Positions 36,757 to 44,773 of a stretch of 64,000 nt of DNA are shown piece by piece. The notes under the pieces were generated by a model. The model was not told where the DNA came from, ran no database searches, and saw only the letters and a list, made by a program, of their open reading frames with translations. Location: contig JBFWNT010000001.1 of NCBI GenBank assembly GCA_050250915.1, positions 186,001-250,000 on the forward strand, in the 5' to 3' direction. Made by a program: the position numbers and the translations under genes. Within the stretch, counting starts at the first letter, position 1; each line of letters opens with the position of its first letter. The DNA comes from Miltoncostaea sp050250915. Lineage in GTDB: Bacteria; Actinomycetota; Thermoleophilia; Miltoncostaeales; Miltoncostaeaceae.

Positions 36757-36762
36757 AGCCTA
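36757..36762 (-). promoter_or_regulatory. Putative -10 (TAGGCT), leaderless
   Basis: Minus-strand TAGGCT, 6 nt, then the ATG of the FAD monooxygenase gene. It lies just before the stop of the 94-residue protein upstream. Confidence 0.5.
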
Positions 36763-36766
36763 GGCG

Positions 36767-37051
36767 TCAGGGCCCGGCGGGGCCCCCGAGCTCGGCGATC
36801 ACGTCCTCCTCGAGGGCGGCGACCATCTCCTCGACGCGGGCCCCGCCGAGACCGAGCGCCTCGGCCACCTCGGCCCGGGTGCGGGGCCGCGCGGGGCTGC
36901 GGTCCAGGCCCAGGCGCAGGCGCAGCACCGCCAGCAGGTCGGGCTCCAGGCGCAGCGCCGCCGGCGACGCCGCCAGGGCGGCCAGGTCGCGGGCGCCGGC
37001 CCGCGCCATCGCGTCGCCGCGGAAGCGGGCCAGTGCGCGGTCGTCGTCCAT
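36767..37051 (-). CDS. 94-residue helical protein with HTH-like C-terminus
   Basis: The ATG at 37049-37051 begins a 94-residue protein. Residues 55-82 (RPRTRAEVAEALGLGGARVE) resemble the helix-turn-helix of sigma region 4 or other regulators, and the first half is Ala-rich helical. The open frame continues upstream into the decayed DUF72 sequence. The small size and lack of a clear family leave the function open; a DNA-binding role is an inference. Confidence 0.6.
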   Translation of the reverse strand: MDDDRALARFRGDAMARAGARDLAALAASPAALRLEPDLLAVLRLRLGLDRSPARPRTRAEVAEALGLGGARVEEMVAALEEDVIAELGGPAGP

Positions 37052-37117
37052 CGGCGCATTCTGCCCGTCAGCCGCCGGGCGTCTCGCGCGGCCCGGGCAC
37101 CCGGGTCGGGCGGAGCC

Positions 37118-37310
37118 CCCCTCGGGCACCCGGCCGGCCCACGCCTCGGCGGTCGACGGCGCCGGCAGGCGGTCGAACGTCGCGCTGACCTCGACCGTCG
37201 CGAACCGCCCCGCGTGGTGCTCCAGCCAGGCCCGCTGGGGCAGCCGCGCCGGATGGAAGCGGCCCTTCCCGTGCCGTACTGCCACCCTGAGTGCCGATGA
37301 CCACCGCCAT
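37118..37310 (-). pseudogene. Frameshifted, truncated DUF72 gene remnant
   Basis: Read on the minus strand from an ATG at 37308-37310 with GAGGTG 4 nt upstream. Frame 1 gives MAVVIGT, frame 2 SGWQYG, frame 3 GKGRFHPARLPQRAWLEH, then AGRFATVEVSATFDRLPAPS and TAEAWAGRVPEG. Joined, this is the DUF72 N-terminus (IGTSGWQY, FYP, LEYYA, TVEVNxTFYRLP). Two single-base deletions explain the frame changes. Similarity stops at about 37118 and third-position bias is lost, so at least 150 residues are missing. DUF72 is an uncharacterised TIM-barrel family. Confidence 0.75.
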
Positions 37311-38172
37311 GGACACCTCGGTACCCCCACACGGCGCCCCCGTGTTCCTGGCCGGGGCGACGGGCGTCATCGGGCGCCGGCTCATCCCGCTGCTGGTGGC
37401 GGCCGGCCACCCGGTGACCGCGATGACGCGCCGCGCCGACCGCGCCGAGCCGCTGCGCGCGCTGGGCGCCGAGCCGGTGGTGGTCGACGTCTTCGACCGG
37501 GGCGCGCTGCACGCGGCGATGGCGGCGGCGCGACCCGCCGTGGTGATCCACCAGCTCACCGACCTCGCGGCGTACGACCTCGACGCCAACGCGCGGATGC
37601 GGGCGGAGGGCACCCGCAACCTGGTCGACGCGGCGCGCGCCGCCGGGGCGCGGCGGATCGTGGCCCAGAGCGTGGCCTGGTGCTACGCGCCCGGCGACGG
37701 CCCCGCCGACGAGGCGACGCCGCTCGACGTGGACGCCGACGGGCCCCGGCGCGCCACCGTCCGGGGCGTGGCGGCGCTGGAGCAGGCCGTCCAGGCGCTG
37801 CCCGAGTGGGTGGTGCTGCGCTACGGGATGTTCATCGGCCCCGGCACCTGGTTCGTCCCGGACGGCGCGCGGGCCGCCGACGCCCGCGCCGGGCGCCTGA
37901 CGGCCACCGGGGACGTCACAAGCTTCGTCCACGTGGACGACGCCGCAGCGGCCACCGTGCAGGCGCTGGGCTGGCCGGGCGGCGCGGTGAACGTGTGCGA
38001 CGACGATCCCGTGGCCGGCCACGTCTGGGTGCCCGCGTTCTGCGCCGCCGTCGGGGCCCCGCCGCCCCCGGTGGAGGACGACCGGGCGCCGTGGGCCCGC
38101 GGGGCCGACAACGGCCGCGCCCGGGCGCTCGGCTGGGCGCCGCGCCATACCTGGCGCGAGGCGCTCCGCTAG
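37297..38172 (+). CDS. NAD-dependent epimerase/dehydratase-like protein
   Basis: A 291-residue extended SDR, paralogous in layout to the protein at 34007. Rossmann motif GATGVIGRRLIPLLVAAGH (about 21-39). Shared blocks include ANARMRAEGTRNLVDAARAA and RRIVAQS; the expected Tyr/Lys pair is not obvious, and WCYAPG replaces it. Start: ATG 37297 or ATG 37309. The second shares the CATG with the start of the DUF72 remnant and would give 287 residues. No ribosome binding site is visible for either. It ends in a CTAG shared with the aldo/keto reductase. Confidence 0.82.
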   Translation: MTTAMDTSVPPHGAPVFLAGATGVIGRRLIPLLVAAGHPVTAMTRRADRAEPLRALGAEPVVVDVFDRGALHAAMAAARPAVVIHQLTDLAAYDLDANARMRAEGTRNLVDAARAAGARRIVAQSVAWCYAPGDGPADEATPLDVDADGPRRATVRGVAALEQAVQALPEWVVLRYGMFIGPGTWFVPDGARAADARAGRLTATGDVTSFVHVDDAAAATVQALGWPGGAVNVCDDDPVAGHVWVPAFCAAVGAPPPPVEDDRAPWARGADNGRARALGWAPRHTWREALR

Positions 38173-39119
38173 CCCTTCGGGTCGATCGCGCTCGCCGCGG
38201 CGGGCCGCCGGCCCCCCGCGATGCGCTCCGGGGCGAACAGCGCCGACAGGTGCGCGACGTCGTCGTCGTCGAGCGCGACGTCGGCGGCGGCCATGTTCTC
38301 CTCCAGGTGGCCGACGGTGCGCGTGCCGGGGATGGGCACGATCTCCTCGCCCTGGCGCAGCAGCCACGCCAGGCTGAGCTGCGCGGTGGTGATGCCGCGC
38401 TCGGCGGCCATCGCCTCCAGCTCGTCCACCAGGAGCCGGTTGGTGACGTAGTTCTGGCCCTGGAAGCGGGGGATGCTGCGGCGCAGGTCGTCCTGGCCGA
38501 AGCTCTCGGCGGGCCCGGCCGACGCCGTCAGCATCCCCCGCCCCACCGGGCTGAACGCCACGAGGCGGATGCCCAGCTCGCGGGCCGCCGGCAGCACCTC
38601 CGCCTCGGGGTCGCGCGACCAGAGCGAGTACTCGGACTGGACGGCCGCGACCGGGTGGACCGCGTGGGCCCGCCGCAGCTGCGCGGCGGTGACCTCCGAC
38701 AGGCCGATCGCGCCCACCAGGCCCTCCTCCACCAGCCGCGCCATGGCCCCGACCGTCTCCTCCAGCGGCACCTCGGGGTCGATGCGGTGGCAGTAGAGGA
38801 GGTCGATCCGCTCCCGGCCGAGGCGCTCCAGCGAGCCGCGGACGGTGGCGGCGACGTACTCCGGCCGGCCGTTCAGCCCCCGGATCGACCCGTCCTCGCC
38901 GCGGACGATGCCGAACTTGGTGGCCACCACCGCGTCGTCGCGGCCCACGATGGCCCTACCCACCAGGCGCTCGTTATGGCCGCGCCCGTAGCTGTCGGCC
39001 GTGTCGAGCATCGCGACGCCCAGGTCCAGTGCGCGGTGGATCGTGGCGATCGCCTCCGGCTCCCGGGCGCCGCCGTAGAACTCGCTCATCCCCATGCAGC
39101 CCAGCCCGATGCGGCTCAT
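38169..39119 (-). CDS. Aldo/keto reductase (second of tandem)
   Basis: A 316-residue NADPH-dependent TIM-barrel reductase. The tetrad is present: Asp and Tyr in LDTADSYGRGHNE (about 39-51), Lys in VVATKFG (about 70) and His in YCHRIDPEV (about 110). The NADPH-binding end is VPIPGTRTVGHLEEN. Typical of the YajO/AKR11-13 group. ATG overlaps the stop of the first reductase (ATGA). It probably reduces aldehydes or ketones, and physiological substrate is unknown. Confidence 0.9.
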   Translation of the reverse strand: MSRIGLGCMGMSEFYGGAREPEAIATIHRALDLGVAMLDTADSYGRGHNERLVGRAIVGRDDAVVATKFGIVRGEDGSIRGLNGRPEYVAATVRGSLERLGRERIDLLYCHRIDPEVPLEETVGAMARLVEEGLVGAIGLSEVTAAQLRRAHAVHPVAAVQSEYSLWSRDPEAEVLPAARELGIRLVAFSPVGRGMLTASAGPAESFGQDDLRRSIPRFQGQNYVTNRLLVDELEAMAAERGITTAQLSLAWLLRQGEEIVPIPGTRTVGHLEENMAAADVALDDDDVAHLSALFAPERIAGGRRPAAASAIDPKG

Positions 39120-39943
39120 CGCCCGTCCTCCAGCAGGTCGACGGCCCCGATGTTCTCCTCGAGGTGCGCGACCGACGACGTCCCGGGGATCGGCAGCATC
39201 ACGGGCGATCGGCGCAGCAGCCAGGCGATGGCGCGCTGGGCGGGTGTGCCGGGCCCGTCGAGCCCCTCGCGCCCGCCGCGGGCCAGGCGGCCGGCGCCGA
39301 GCGGGAACCACGGCAGGAACGGGATGCCCTCGCGCTCGCAGATCGCGAGTACCGCGTCCTGGCGGTCCTCCCCGGCGGGCAGCCGGTTCTGCACCGACAC
39401 GACGTCGGCCACGGCCATCGCCCGCTCCAGCTGGGACGCGTTCACGTTCGAGACGCCGATCGCCACGATCTTGCCCGCGCGCTGGAGGTCGACCAGGGCG
39501 CCCACCGACTCCTCGTAGGGCACGTCCGGGTCGACCGTGTGGAGCTGGAACAGGGGGATCGCGTCGAGGCCCAGCAGCTCGAGGCTGCGCTCGCACTCGC
39601 GCGTCAGCACCTCGGGCCGGCAGTCCGGGTACCAGCCCCCGCGGGCCGAGCGGGCCAGGCCGCTCTTGGTGGCGATGACCAGGTCGTCCGGGTACGGGCG
39701 CAGGGTCGCTCCGATCAGGCGCTCGCTGACCTCCGGCCCATAGGAGTGGGCGGTGTCGATCAGGTTGACGCCCAGCTCGAGTGCCCGGCGCAGCACGGCG
39801 CGCGCCTCGTCCACCCGCTCCGGCTCGCCCAGGATCCCCGGCCCCGTGAGCCGCATGGCCCCGAAGCCGAGGCGGTTGACCGTGTACGGCCCCACCCGCA
39901 CCTGCCCGGCGCGCGCGGCGCCCGTCTCCGTCTCTGCGGCCAC
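39116..39943 (-). CDS. Aldo/keto reductase (first of tandem)
   Basis: A 275-residue reductase. The tetrad residues appear as DTAHSYG (Asp, Tyr, about 60-66), TKSGLAR (Lys) and QLHTVDPDV (His); the C-terminal coenzyme motif is LPIPGTSSVAHLEENI. It resembles pyridoxal reductase-like members. GTG 39941-39943 has GAGGAGG upstream. It is the first gene of an operon with 38169-39119, under a promoter overlaid by a 24-bp interrupted palindrome. Confidence 0.9.
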   Translation of the reverse strand: MAAETETGAARAGQVRVGPYTVNRLGFGAMRLTGPGILGEPERVDEARAVLRRALELGVNLIDTAHSYGPEVSERLIGATLRPYPDDLVIATKSGLARSARGGWYPDCRPEVLTRECERSLELLGLDAIPLFQLHTVDPDVPYEESVGALVDLQRAGKIVAIGVSNVNASQLERAMAVADVVSVQNRLPAGEDRQDAVLAICEREGIPFLPWFPLGAGRLARGGREGLDGPGTPAQRAIAWLLRRSPVMLPIPGTSSVAHLEENIGAVDLLEDGR

Positions 39944-39960
39944 TGCGGCCTCCTCTCCTC

Positions 39961-39984
39961 GGCATCAGGGTATGCCCGGATGCC
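39961..39984. promoter_or_regulatory. 24-bp interrupted palindrome over the reductase -10 box
   Basis: GGCATC (39961-39966) and GATGCC (39979-39984) are perfect arms; inside, GGG pairs with CCC around TATG. The minus-strand -10 TACCCT (39967-39972) lies in its left half, so a protein bound here would block the aldo/keto reductase promoter. No regulator gene is adjacent. No good -35 hexamer is visible. Confidence 0.5.
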
Positions 39985-40039
39985 GGGCGCCGCCCCGCGT
40001 CGGCACGGTGGGGTTCCGCGTACCCGGAGAGGAGCCCCT

Positions 40040-41389
40040 GTGGCCGGTCACGCCCACGCCCGCCCGTCGATCGACGCCGCGCTCGCCCCACCGGGGTTGG
40101 GCGACGCCCTGGCCTACCCGTTCTTCCAGACCGTCGCCGACCGTAAGAGCCGCCGCGTGGGCCTGGGGATGACCGTCGGGTCCGACGTCCTGGCGTACGA
40201 GAGCCCGTACGCGCCGGTGCCGCTCGACGAGCTGGAGGAGGCGCTCGTGTGCACCGCCGCCACGGGCCTGACGGGGCTCAACCTGGGCGACCTGGATCCG
40301 GTGCGCGGCATGAGCACCCTGGTGCAGTGGACCACCCGCACCTGGCCCAGCTCCTGCTCCAACCACGGCACCGAGCTGTTCTTCACCAACGACGACGGCC
40401 TCCACATGCTGCGGATGTTCGACCTCGTCCCGGAGCCGGGGGAGATCGCGACCCTCTCCGGCCTGGACCGCGACGCGCAGATCGCCGCGATCCTGGACCA
40501 GCACCGCCGGGCACGGGTGCGGCTGTCGGAGGGGCGGGCGCAGCTGCCGACCACGCTCCCCGGGCTCTTCGACTTCAACCAGTGGAACGCGAACCAGCCG
40601 GGGACGACGCTGTTCATCCCCGTCACGAACACGACGCTCGAGTACATCAACCTGCTCTTCATCTACCTGTCGCGCAGCTACGGCTTCTCGCTGGTGGACG
40701 AGACCCGCGGCGGGCGCTCGGCGGGGCTCGACGACGCGCTGGCCTCGGGCCGGCTGGACCCCGCGCGGCGGATGGGGATCGTGGACCTGGAGCAGCGGGT
40801 GCTGTCGATGCTCGTGGTCGAGCAGGCGTTCATCTGCCAGAACGTGAACCTCGCCCTCCAGGCGCTCGGACTGGGCGGCTGGACGTTCACCGGCTACCTC
40901 GCGAGGTTCGTGATGGGCGGCGGCGACGTCCCCGGCCTGGGCTTCCGGTTCGTGGAGGCCGCCGACGGGGGCTCCTGCCCGGTGGGACGCGACGGCCTGT
41001 TCGAGGCGTTCACCCCGCCGTACCACGCCGACATGCACGAGGCGGTCGATGCGTTCATGGCGGTGAAGTGGTCGGCGTTCGACGACGACGTCCCCAAGCC
41101 GTACCTCGCGCCCGACGCGGTCGTGGGGGCGGTCCCGCGGCCGCACGCGGACACCGTCGAGCTGGTCAAGCGCTACTGCCAGTACGTTCACGACACGTTC
41201 GGCCGCTTCCCCGCCTACATCGACCCCATGTACCAGCGCCTCACCGTCCAGGCGCAGCACGCCGACCCCGACTTCTACGCGCGCTTCTACCCGCCGGGCG
41301 CGCTCACCGAGCAGCACCTGGAGCACTTCGCCCGCTGGCACCCGGAGCTCTGCGGGCCGGGTGGCTCGCCGCCGTTGCGCGGCTCGTGA
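40040..41389 (+). CDS. Unassigned 449-residue protein, possibly nitroreductase-related
   Basis: I do not recognise a named family. The GTG start follows AGAGGAG. Residues 45-100 (SDVLAYESPYAPVPLDELEE, then ALVCTAATGLTGLNLGDLDP) and the TRTWPSSCSNHGTELFF stretch resemble the N-terminal half of SagB-like nitroreductases (FMN). VLSMLVVEQAFICQNVNLAL about residue 255 resembles a later helix of that fold. The C-terminal 120 residues (HADMHEAVDAFMAVKW, VKRYCQYVHDTFGRFPAYID) have no match. No membrane helix or signal peptide. It could bind flavin, which is a guess. Cys are at several conserved-looking sites. Confidence 0.7.
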   Translation: MAGHAHARPSIDAALAPPGLGDALAYPFFQTVADRKSRRVGLGMTVGSDVLAYESPYAPVPLDELEEALVCTAATGLTGLNLGDLDPVRGMSTLVQWTTRTWPSSCSNHGTELFFTNDDGLHMLRMFDLVPEPGEIATLSGLDRDAQIAAILDQHRRARVRLSEGRAQLPTTLPGLFDFNQWNANQPGTTLFIPVTNTTLEYINLLFIYLSRSYGFSLVDETRGGRSAGLDDALASGRLDPARRMGIVDLEQRVLSMLVVEQAFICQNVNLALQALGLGGWTFTGYLARFVMGGGDVPGLGFRFVEAADGGSCPVGRDGLFEAFTPPYHADMHEAVDAFMAVKWSAFDDDVPKPYLAPDAVVGAVPRPHADTVELVKRYCQYVHDTFGRFPAYIDPMYQRLTVQAQHADPDFYARFYPPGALTEQHLEHFARWHPELCGPGGSPPLRGS

Positions 41390-41402
41390 CGCGCCCGCCG
41401 GA

Positions 41403-41408
41403 TAGCCT
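41403..41408 (+). promoter_or_regulatory. Putative -10 (TAGCCT), leaderless
   Basis: TAGCCT, 7 nt, then ATG 41416. The site is 13 nt after the stop of the preceding gene, so the methyltransferase has its own promoter. Confidence 0.5.
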
Positions 41409-41415
41409 CGCCGTC

Positions 41416-42117
41416 ATGGCGCGCGCGCGCGGTCTCGGCGACATCATCGTGAGCAGCCGCCCGTACGACGAGTACCGGGCGATGTTCGGGCTCACCGACG
41501 GGGAGATCCTGGCGGGGCCGGTGCTCGACTGTCCCGGCGGCGCCGGCTCGTTCGCCGCCGAGGTGCGCGACCGCGGAGGGCGGGCGGTGAGCGCCGACCC
41601 CGTCTACGGCACGCCCCCGCGGGAGCTGGTCGAGGGCGCCAAGTCCGGCTTCGCGCGCGGCCTGCGCTACCTGGACGAGAACCGCGACTCGTACGTCTGG
41701 ACGTTCTTCGACGGGGTCGACGACCTGGTGGCCCGCCGGGGCGCGGCGCTCGACCGGTTCGCCGAGGACTTCGCCGGCCCCGACGGGCGCTACGTCGAGG
41801 CGGCCCTCCCCGACCTGCCGTTCGCCGACGACGCCTTCCGGCTGGTCCTGTCGGGCTACCTGCTGTTCACGTACCCCGACCACCTGGACGACGCCGACCA
41901 CGAGGCGGGCCTGCGCGAGCTGCTGCGCGTGGCGTCGGAGGAGGTGCGCCTGTACCCCCTGATCGACACCGCCTACGTCCGGCACCCCCGGATCGACGCG
42001 CTCCGCCGCATGGTCGAGGCGGAGGGCGTCGCCACCGAGGTGCGCCGGGTCGACTACGAGTTCCAGCGCGGCGCCACGGAGGTCCTCATCCTGCGTCCGC
42101 CCCGCCGCCGCCGATGA
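41416..42117 (+). CDS. SAM-dependent methyltransferase-like protein
   Basis: A 233-residue class I methyltransferase fold. Motif I reads VLDCPGGAGSFAAEVRDRG (about 35-53), motif II acidic VSADPVYG, and motif IV/V LPFADDAFRLVLSGYLLFTY (about 136-155). In the usual motif E/DxGxGxG, Cys-Pro replaces the second position, as known in a few families. The leaderless ATG start fits the -10 at 41403. Substrate unknown. Confidence 0.82.
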   Translation: MARARGLGDIIVSSRPYDEYRAMFGLTDGEILAGPVLDCPGGAGSFAAEVRDRGGRAVSADPVYGTPPRELVEGAKSGFARGLRYLDENRDSYVWTFFDGVDDLVARRGAALDRFAEDFAGPDGRYVEAALPDLPFADDAFRLVLSGYLLFTYPDHLDDADHEAGLRELLRVASEEVRLYPLIDTAYVRHPRIDALRRMVEAEGVATEVRRVDYEFQRGATEVLILRPPRRRR

Positions 42118-42205
42118 CCTCGTCACCGGCGGTCGTGCCGATCCGGCCGTCTCGGGGTAGACCTGTGACACTCGTGAGACCGCACACCGGACCCGGGAGG
42201 GGCGC

Positions 42206-42454
42206 ATGGCCGAGCGGGACGACCAGGTCGCACAGGCCGTGGAGGGGCACCTGCGCCGGGCGGGCGAGCCCGTGCGCGAGGCGGTGCTGTACGAGCGCGC
42301 CCGCGCCGAGGTCCCCGACCTGACGCCGGACGAGCTGCTGGGCGTCCTCGAGGCGCTCGCGGCCCGGGGGCGCGTGCACGTGATCGTCGAGCGCGACCTG
42401 CCGGCCCGCGACCCGGAGCCCTTCGAGGCGCGCTTCTGGCGCGTCACCGCCTGA
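42206..42454 (+). CDS. 82-residue winged-helix-like small protein
   Basis: ATG 42206 follows GGGAGGGG at 3 nt. The 82 residues form two or three helices (VAQAVEGHLRRAGEPVREAV, LTPDELLGVLEALAARG) and a beta hairpin VHVIVERDLPARD, a layout like a small winged helix. No family name. It lies 8 nt before the glycosyltransferase and could be its co-transcribed partner. The 88-nt gap before it shows no other gene. Confidence 0.65.
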   Translation: MAERDDQVAQAVEGHLRRAGEPVREAVLYERARAEVPDLTPDELLGVLEALAARGRVHVIVERDLPARDPEPFEARFWRVTA

Positions 42455-42462
42455 GCCGGGCC

Positions 42463-43869
42463 GTGGCGGGGCCGGTCGCCCTCCAGGTGCTCATGTTCTT
42501 CCCGCGGGGCGGGTCGGCCCAGGTGGTACGCGCGCTGGCGCGGGCCATCGACGCCGGGCCGTCGGGTTGGCGGCCGCGGATCGTGAGCGGCTCGCTCGGC
42601 GCCCCCGGGGACGCGGGGAACGCCGCCACGTTCTTCGCCGGGCTCGACGTGGTGCCGGTGTCCTACGACGCGGCGGCCGCCGCACCCGACCCGATGCGGG
42701 CCTCGCCCCCCTTCCACCCGTCGTACGAGGACCGCCCCGGCGCGCCCGACCGCGTGCTGGCCGCCCTCGGCGACGACGTCTACGGCCACCTGGTGGAGGA
42801 GTGGTCCCGCATCCTCGCCGCCCCCGGGGTGCTCGACGACGTGGAGGTCGTGCACCTTCACCACCTGACCCCCGTCCACGAGGCCCTCGCCCGCCTGCGG
42901 CCGGACCTGCCGGCGGTGACGCACCTGCACGGAACCGAGCTGCTCATGCTCGACCGCCTCGCGACGGGGGCGCCGTGGCCGCAGGGCGCCGCGTGGCGTT
43001 CCCGGATGCGCCGGTGGGCGGCCCGGTCGGCGGCGGTGATCGCGTCGTCGGACGCCTCCGCCGCCTCCGCGGTGGCCCACCTGGGGCTCGACCGGGACGC
43101 GATCGACGTGATCCCGAACGGCATCGACCCCGCCGAGTTCGACGGGCACCGGGCGCCCCGGGCCGAGCGCGACGACCTGTGGCGGCGGCTGCTGGTCGAC
43201 GACCCCGCGGGCTGGAGCCCGGAGGACCCCCGGCCCGGGAGCGTCGCGTACGTGCCCGCCGACCTCGCCCCGCTGTACAACCCGGCCGCGCCCGCCGTGG
43301 TGTTCGTGGGCCGGTTCACCGCGGTGAAGCGGGCGGCGCTGCTGGTGCGGGCCCACGCCCGGGCGCGCGACCGCCTGGGCCGGCCGCTGCCGCTGGTGCT
43401 GTGGGGCGGGTTCCCCGGCGAGTGGGAGGGCGAGCACCCCGCGGACGCGATCCGCCGCTCGCCGTGGGGCCGCGAGGTGTTCCTGGCCGGGTGGCGCCCG
43501 CACGAGACGCTGCCGGGGACGCTGGCCGCCGCCGACGTCATGGCCGTCCCCTCGGTGGAGGAACGCTTCGGCCTGGCCTATGTGGAGGCGATGGCCATGG
43601 GGGTGCCGCCCATCGCGTGCCGCGCGGGTGCGCCGCCCACGTTCATCGACGCCGACCCGCGGTCGCCGGACCGCTCGGGGTGGCTGGTGCCGCCCGACGA
43701 CGAGCGGGCGCTGGCGGACGCGCTGGTGCAGGCCGCGGCCGACGCCGCCGAGCGGGCCCGGCGCGGCGCGTCGGGGCGGGCCCATGTGCTGGAGCGCTTC
43801 GCGTGGCCGGCGCTGGCCCGACGGGTGGAGGATCGCTACGCGGCGGTGGCGGCGCCCGCCCGGCGCTGA
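42463..43869 (+). CDS. GT4-family glycosyltransferase
   Basis: A 468-residue GT-B fold enzyme. N-terminal domain: VLMFFPRGGSAQVVRALARA (about 9) and HLHHLTPVHEALARLRP (about 130). C-terminal domain: PNGIDPAEFDG (about 223), VVFVGRFTAVKRAALLVRAH (about 282), the EX7E region VPSVEERFGLAYVEAMAMG (about 363-381) and GWLVPPDDERALADAL. It transfers a sugar from an NDP donor with retention, to an unknown lipid or glycan. GTG start. Overlaps the 3' end of the NAGPA-like gene by 34 nt. Confidence 0.9.
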   Translation: MAGPVALQVLMFFPRGGSAQVVRALARAIDAGPSGWRPRIVSGSLGAPGDAGNAATFFAGLDVVPVSYDAAAAAPDPMRASPPFHPSYEDRPGAPDRVLAALGDDVYGHLVEEWSRILAAPGVLDDVEVVHLHHLTPVHEALARLRPDLPAVTHLHGTELLMLDRLATGAPWPQGAAWRSRMRRWAARSAAVIASSDASAASAVAHLGLDRDAIDVIPNGIDPAEFDGHRAPRAERDDLWRRLLVDDPAGWSPEDPRPGSVAYVPADLAPLYNPAAPAVVFVGRFTAVKRAALLVRAHARARDRLGRPLPLVLWGGFPGEWEGEHPADAIRRSPWGREVFLAGWRPHETLPGTLAAADVMAVPSVEERFGLAYVEAMAMGVPPIACRAGAPPTFIDADPRSPDRSGWLVPPDDERALADALVQAAADAAERARRGASGRAHVLERFAWPALARRVEDRYAAVAAPARR

Positions 43870-44651
43870 CCGGGGGTCCGCGGGCGGACCGCCAGGGCGG
43901 TCGCCAGCGGCCGCCCGCCCACCAGGTCGACGCCCCAGGCCCCGCGCGGGCGGTTGCGCATGCGGCCGCCGGCGACCAGCGTCGCCGAGCCGCCGCCGTC
44001 CAGGTTGATCGCGTCGCGCGCTCCGAGGTGCAGCATCAGCGCGGCGAGCTCCGGCATCGACAGGCCGGCCTCGTCGTCGCCGCGGCCGTCGCACACCACG
44101 GCGATGATCCGCGCGCCGTCGACCCCGAGGGCGGCGCGCGGGTGGCGCCCGTCGCGGATGTCGGAGTCGAACTGGACGCTGCCGGCGCTGAAGCCCTCGC
44201 GATCGTCGACGGCCGCGCCCGCGAGCGCCCCGTCGCGGGCCAGCAGCGGCCCCGCCTGCAGCAGGTCGCCCGCGGGCCGGAGCGGGAACATGTCGCGCGG
44301 CCCCAGGCCGATGCGGTCGCCGTCGATCGCGACGCACGAGCGCACCGCGCCCCACGGGGCGTCGAACGGGGTGGTGTCGCGGCGCTCGCCGCCGACCCAG
44401 AGCTCGCCGAGCGGCGTGCCGACGGGGGTCACGAAGAAGCCGCCCACGATCGCGTCGGCCACCTCGTTGCGGGCGCACCACGCGGCGAGGTGCTCGGCGG
44501 GCGCCATCGCCACCACCTCCAGCGTCGCGGCGGCGCGGTCGTAGACGGCCGCGTGGACCGTGGTCGCGGCGCCGTCGGCGAGGGGGTGGCGGAACGACCG
44601 GATCGTTCCCAGGCCGCGGTCGTGAGTGAGGGCGGTGGTGGCCGTGTGCAC
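43836..44651 (-). CDS. NAGPA-like phosphodiester glycosidase
   Basis: A 271-residue protein of the NAGPA family. The hallmark INLDGGGSATLVAGGRMRNR (about 216-235) is present; also GGFFVTPVGTPLG (about 70) and PRAALGVDG. NAGPA enzymes hydrolyse the N-acetylglucosamine phosphodiester; bacterial members act on cell-wall or glycan phosphodiesters and are usually exported. No signal peptide is visible here with the GTG start at 44649-44651. The adjacent glycosyltransferase on the other strand supports glycan work. The 122-nt gap upstream holds no gene. Confidence 0.85.
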   Translation of the reverse strand: MHTATTALTHDRGLGTIRSFRHPLADGAATTVHAAVYDRAAATLEVVAMAPAEHLAAWCARNEVADAIVGGFFVTPVGTPLGELWVGGERRDTTPFDAPWGAVRSCVAIDGDRIGLGPRDMFPLRPAGDLLQAGPLLARDGALAGAAVDDREGFSAGSVQFDSDIRDGRHPRAALGVDGARIIAVVCDGRGDDEAGLSMPELAALMLHLGARDAINLDGGGSATLVAGGRMRNRPRGAWGVDLVGGRPLATALAVRPRTPGQRRAGAATAA

Positions 44652-44773
44652 GGTGATCTTGCTGTCGACCCGGTGCCCGCGGACCTGAGCCGCGCGGCGT
44701 CCCCACCGGGCCGGAGTCGGGCGGCGCCACGATAGCGGCGGCCCCGGACCGCCCCGCGGAACCCCGGTGGGTG

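Noticed and set aside
42163..42170. TGTGACA-like sequence before the 82-residue gene
   Set aside because: On the minus strand TGTCACA is followed at 16 nt by GCCG, not CGTC, and points away from the gene.
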